Both the position numbers and the translations under genes were made by a program. Of a DNA stretch of 64,000 nt, positions 61,824 through 64,000 are shown in pieces. Position 1 is the first letter of the stretch, and every line of letters starts with the position of its first letter. This DNA is from Deinococcus metalli. GTDB lineage: Bacteria > Deinococcota > Deinococci > Deinococcales > Deinococcaceae. The DNA is taken from NCBI RefSeq assembly GCF_014201805.1, contig NZ_JACHFK010000003.1, positions 1-64,000 of the forward strand, read 5' to 3'. Below the pieces are notes generated by a model. It was given only the letters and a program-made list of their open reading frames with translations. It was not told the DNA's origin and searched no databases.

Positions 61824-61831
<8 letters not shown>
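61316..61831 (+). CDS. Helical protein of unknown function upstream of comF
   Basis: The 171-residue product is rich in helices (YAAQRMERQALARSLTQRGMDAGQMRRLDDLSDELMFGFWLNPSEVAAFLRAAI). TACACT lies six bases before the ATG. Its end overlaps the comF start by eight bases, so both are one transcript. No family is recognised; no active-site motif is visible. Confidence 0.7.
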
Positions 61832-62465
<634 letters not shown>

Positions 62466-62480
62466 GCGGCGGGTTCCGAG

Positions 62481-62666
62481 CTACAGCCGCGTCAGCAGCA
62501 GGATCAGCAGCGCCAGCGCCAGCAGGATCGCCCACGCTGCCAGCGGCGAGACCGTGCGCGCCGGGGGTCTGGCGTGGCCCGCGTACATCCGGGGTGCGGC
62601 GCCCCGCAGCCGCGCGCGCTCAGTCATGCCGGTGAAAGCTGCCCTGGTCGTCGAGTGTCTGCTCAT
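62481..62666 (-). CDS. Small single-span membrane protein
   Basis: The 61-residue product (start MSRHSTTRAAF) ends in a C-terminal hydrophobic helix (LAAWAILLALALLILLLTRL), a tail-anchor-like arrangement. GGGGGGAACGG just before the ATG at 62666 is a usable ribosome binding site. It is short and not recognised, so the call rests on composition and RBS. Confidence 0.5.
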   Translation of the reverse strand: MSRHSTTRAAFTGMTERARLRGAAPRMYAGHARPPARTVSPLAAWAILLALALLILLLTRL

Positions 62667-62721
62667 CCGTTCCCCCCCGTGGCTTCCTGTCCAGTGTACC
62701 CCCACCGGGGGGGTGGACCGG

Positions 62722-63123
62722 TCAGTTCACGCCCTGCTGGCGCAGCCACAGCATCAGTGCCTCGGCACTCGAGGGATTCGTGGCCAGGGGAACGTCGTGC
62801 ACGTCGCACAGGCGCACCAGGGCGCTCACGTCCGGCTCGTGCGGCTGGGCGGTCAGGGGATCGCGGAAGAAGAACACGGCCAGCACGCGCTCCTCGGCCA
62901 GCCGTGCGCCGATCTGCTGGTCGCCGCCCAGCGGGCCGGACAGCACCCGCTCGACCTCCAGACCCGTCTGCTTGGCGAGAATGCCGCCGGTGGTGCCGGT
63001 CGCCACCAGATGAAACTGCCGCAGCACCTCGCGGTGGCCCAGGGCGAACATCGCGAGTTCCAGCTTCTTCTTGTCGTGGGCGATCAGGGCCACCTGCCGT
63101 TTGCTGTCAGCGCCGGACGTCAT
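62722..63123 (-). CDS. mgsA: Methylglyoxal synthase
   Basis: The 133-residue enzyme turns dihydroxyacetone phosphate into methylglyoxal plus phosphate, a bypass of lower glycolysis. Typical motifs are [10 protein letters not shown] at the start with the conserved His, [11 protein letters not shown], and [16 protein letters not shown] with the phosphate loop and the catalytic Asp. The full length and ATG at 63123 match the family. Confidence 0.95.
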   Translation of the reverse strand: MTSGADSKRQVALIAHDKKKLELAMFALGHREVLRQFHLVATGTTGGILAKQTGLEVERVLSGPLGGDQQIGARLAEERVLAVFFFRDPLTAQPHEPDVSALVRLCDVHDVPLATNPSSAEALMLWLRQQGVN

Positions 63124-63154
63124 GCCCACATTGTTCCATGTGCGGCGCCGGCCC

Positions 63155-64000
63155 TCAGCCCTCCACGCGGATACGGCGGTACACGGCCTGCACCGCGCAC
63201 CACACGCCGTAGCACAGCGTGCCCAGCGCCACGGCCCCCAGCAGGAACTTGCCGGCCGGCTGCCCGTGCAGCCACGTCAGCGCGCCGGACACGCCGACGA
63301 CCGTGCCCGCCGAGTGCCGCCACGCGGCCGCCAGCACGAAGCCCCCGATGATCGCGCTCAGCACCCCGCGCGACGCGATGCCCACCTGCCCAACACGCTT
63401 GAGGGTGCCCTGATACCGCGCGCCAAGGTCCGTGAAGGCCATGCGCTTCATGAACTTCGCGCCGTACGCGGTGTACAGCTGGCTGCCCGCCAGCGCGAAG
63501 AGCGCCACAGCCACCAGCCCCAGCAGCAACTGCCCGCCCGGCACGCGCAGCACGGTCTCGGCGGCGCTGGCCGTGCCGCCAGTGGAGTGCCGCGCGCCGC
63601 CGTACAGCGCCACCCGTGCGGCGAACACGGCCAGCGCGACGTTCGCGCCGCCACTCAGCAGGTATCCGGTGCGTTTGACCAGCGCGCCGGGCTTCGTGCC
63701 ATGGTGTTCCGGGTCGAGGAGCGCGCGCAGCAACTGCCACAGCGCGTACCCCACGAGCCCCACGACCAGCAGCCACATCAGCGCGCTGCCGCCCGGCAGG
63801 TCCTGGAGGCGCAGCAGCGCGCCCTGCGTGTCGGTGGTCGCGCCGCCGCGCCCCACCGCCACGCTCAGGGCCAGGAAGCCCAGCATGCCGTAGACCACGC
63901 CCTTGCTGGCATATCCGACGCGGGCCAGGGCCTCCAGCGCTGGCGCGGCATGGTGCGTGGCAGTGCGGGCGGCGTCCTGGACGTGTCCCTGGAGCTGCTG
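63155..64000 (-). CDS. DUF1206 membrane protein, partial
   Basis: The frame is open from 63155 to the right edge, at least 282 codons, so the N-terminus lies outside the window. The block [19 protein letters not shown] opens the first repeat; further repeats appear as [19 protein letters not shown] and [21 protein letters not shown], each spanning the membrane twice. DUF1206 proteins have about six membrane helices and unknown function. The stop lies 32 bases upstream of the mgsA start on the same strand, so the two may share a transcript. Confidence 0.88.
   Translation of the reverse strand, partial: QQLQGHVQDAARTATHHAAPALEALARVGYASKGVVYGMLGFLALSVAVGRGGATTDTQGALLRLQDLPGGSALMWLLVVGLVGYALWQLLRALLDPEHHGTKPGALVKRTGYLLSGGANVALAVFAARVALYGGARHSTGGTASAAETVLRVPGGQLLLGLVAVALFALAGSQLYTAYGAKFMKRMAFTDLGARYQGTLKRVGQVGIASRGVLSAIIGGFVLAAAWRHSAGTVVGVSGALTWLHGQPAGKFLLGAVALGTLCYGVWCAVQAVYRRIRVEG

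Overview
The window is a gene-dense, GC-rich stretch of chromosome that looks like a species of Deinococcus. The protein set points there: YqgE, Lon, HemW, DnaG, the gcvT-gcvH-gcvP order, serS next to gatC, and many proteins of a familiar Deinococcus type. So does the promoter style: more than twenty genes start 5-8 bases after a TAnnnT box, the layout of leaderless mRNAs that are common in this genus. No species is named because no marker gene allows it.

Layout. 1-2110: the right end of an IS21-family element (istA, istB) that ends inside a tRNA-Phe gene, then an uncertain decayed stretch and an intact tRNA-Asn. 2202-9609: yqgE, a secreted YD-repeat-like protein, lon under a predicted HspR site, an esterase, and a cytochrome P450 divergent from a helix-turn-helix regulator across a perfect inverted repeat. 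9634-25661: hemW, pyrimidine phosphorylase, a small Fe-S/P-loop pair, a cytochrome c-quinoprotein dehydrogenase fusion, a WYL regulator divergent from a six-gene cluster with four DinB-like proteins, then small metabolic genes, an AFG1/ZapE-like ATPase and dnaG. 25871-35373: stress-type small proteins (DJ-1/PfpI, cupin, NTF2-like), a low-GC two-gene membrane island, the glycine cleavage operon, a 2H phosphoesterase and a NUDIX hydrolase. 35764-48561: two SDR enzymes, a folate cyclo-ligase, a phosphodiesterase, hisD, deoB, pdxY and a FecR / CHASE2-GGDEF signalling pair. 48619-64000: an ABC-F ATPase, an Ig-like lipoprotein, a metal-exporting P-type ATPase with its ArsR regulator, a nitrilase-family amidase, telA, gatC-serS, a membrane GGDEF protein, small unknown genes, comF, mgsA and a partial DUF1206 membrane protein.

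Repeats and oddities. Four copies of one intergenic repeat (about 227 bp, all on the plus strand; one copy rearranged) lie at 9634, 23624, 28360 and 35383. They are the most likely undescribed element here. The gcv spacers carry separate inverted repeats. No CRISPR array, rRNA or complete prophage is visible.

Functional links. One-carbon and glycine metabolism (gcvTHP, formyl-THF cyclo-ligase), nucleoside salvage (pdp, deoB, NUDIX), heme/Fe-S/redox functions (hemW, CDGSH protein, P450, quinoprotein) and stress proteostasis (lon, PfpI) are represented as separate small transcription units rather than as one pathway island.
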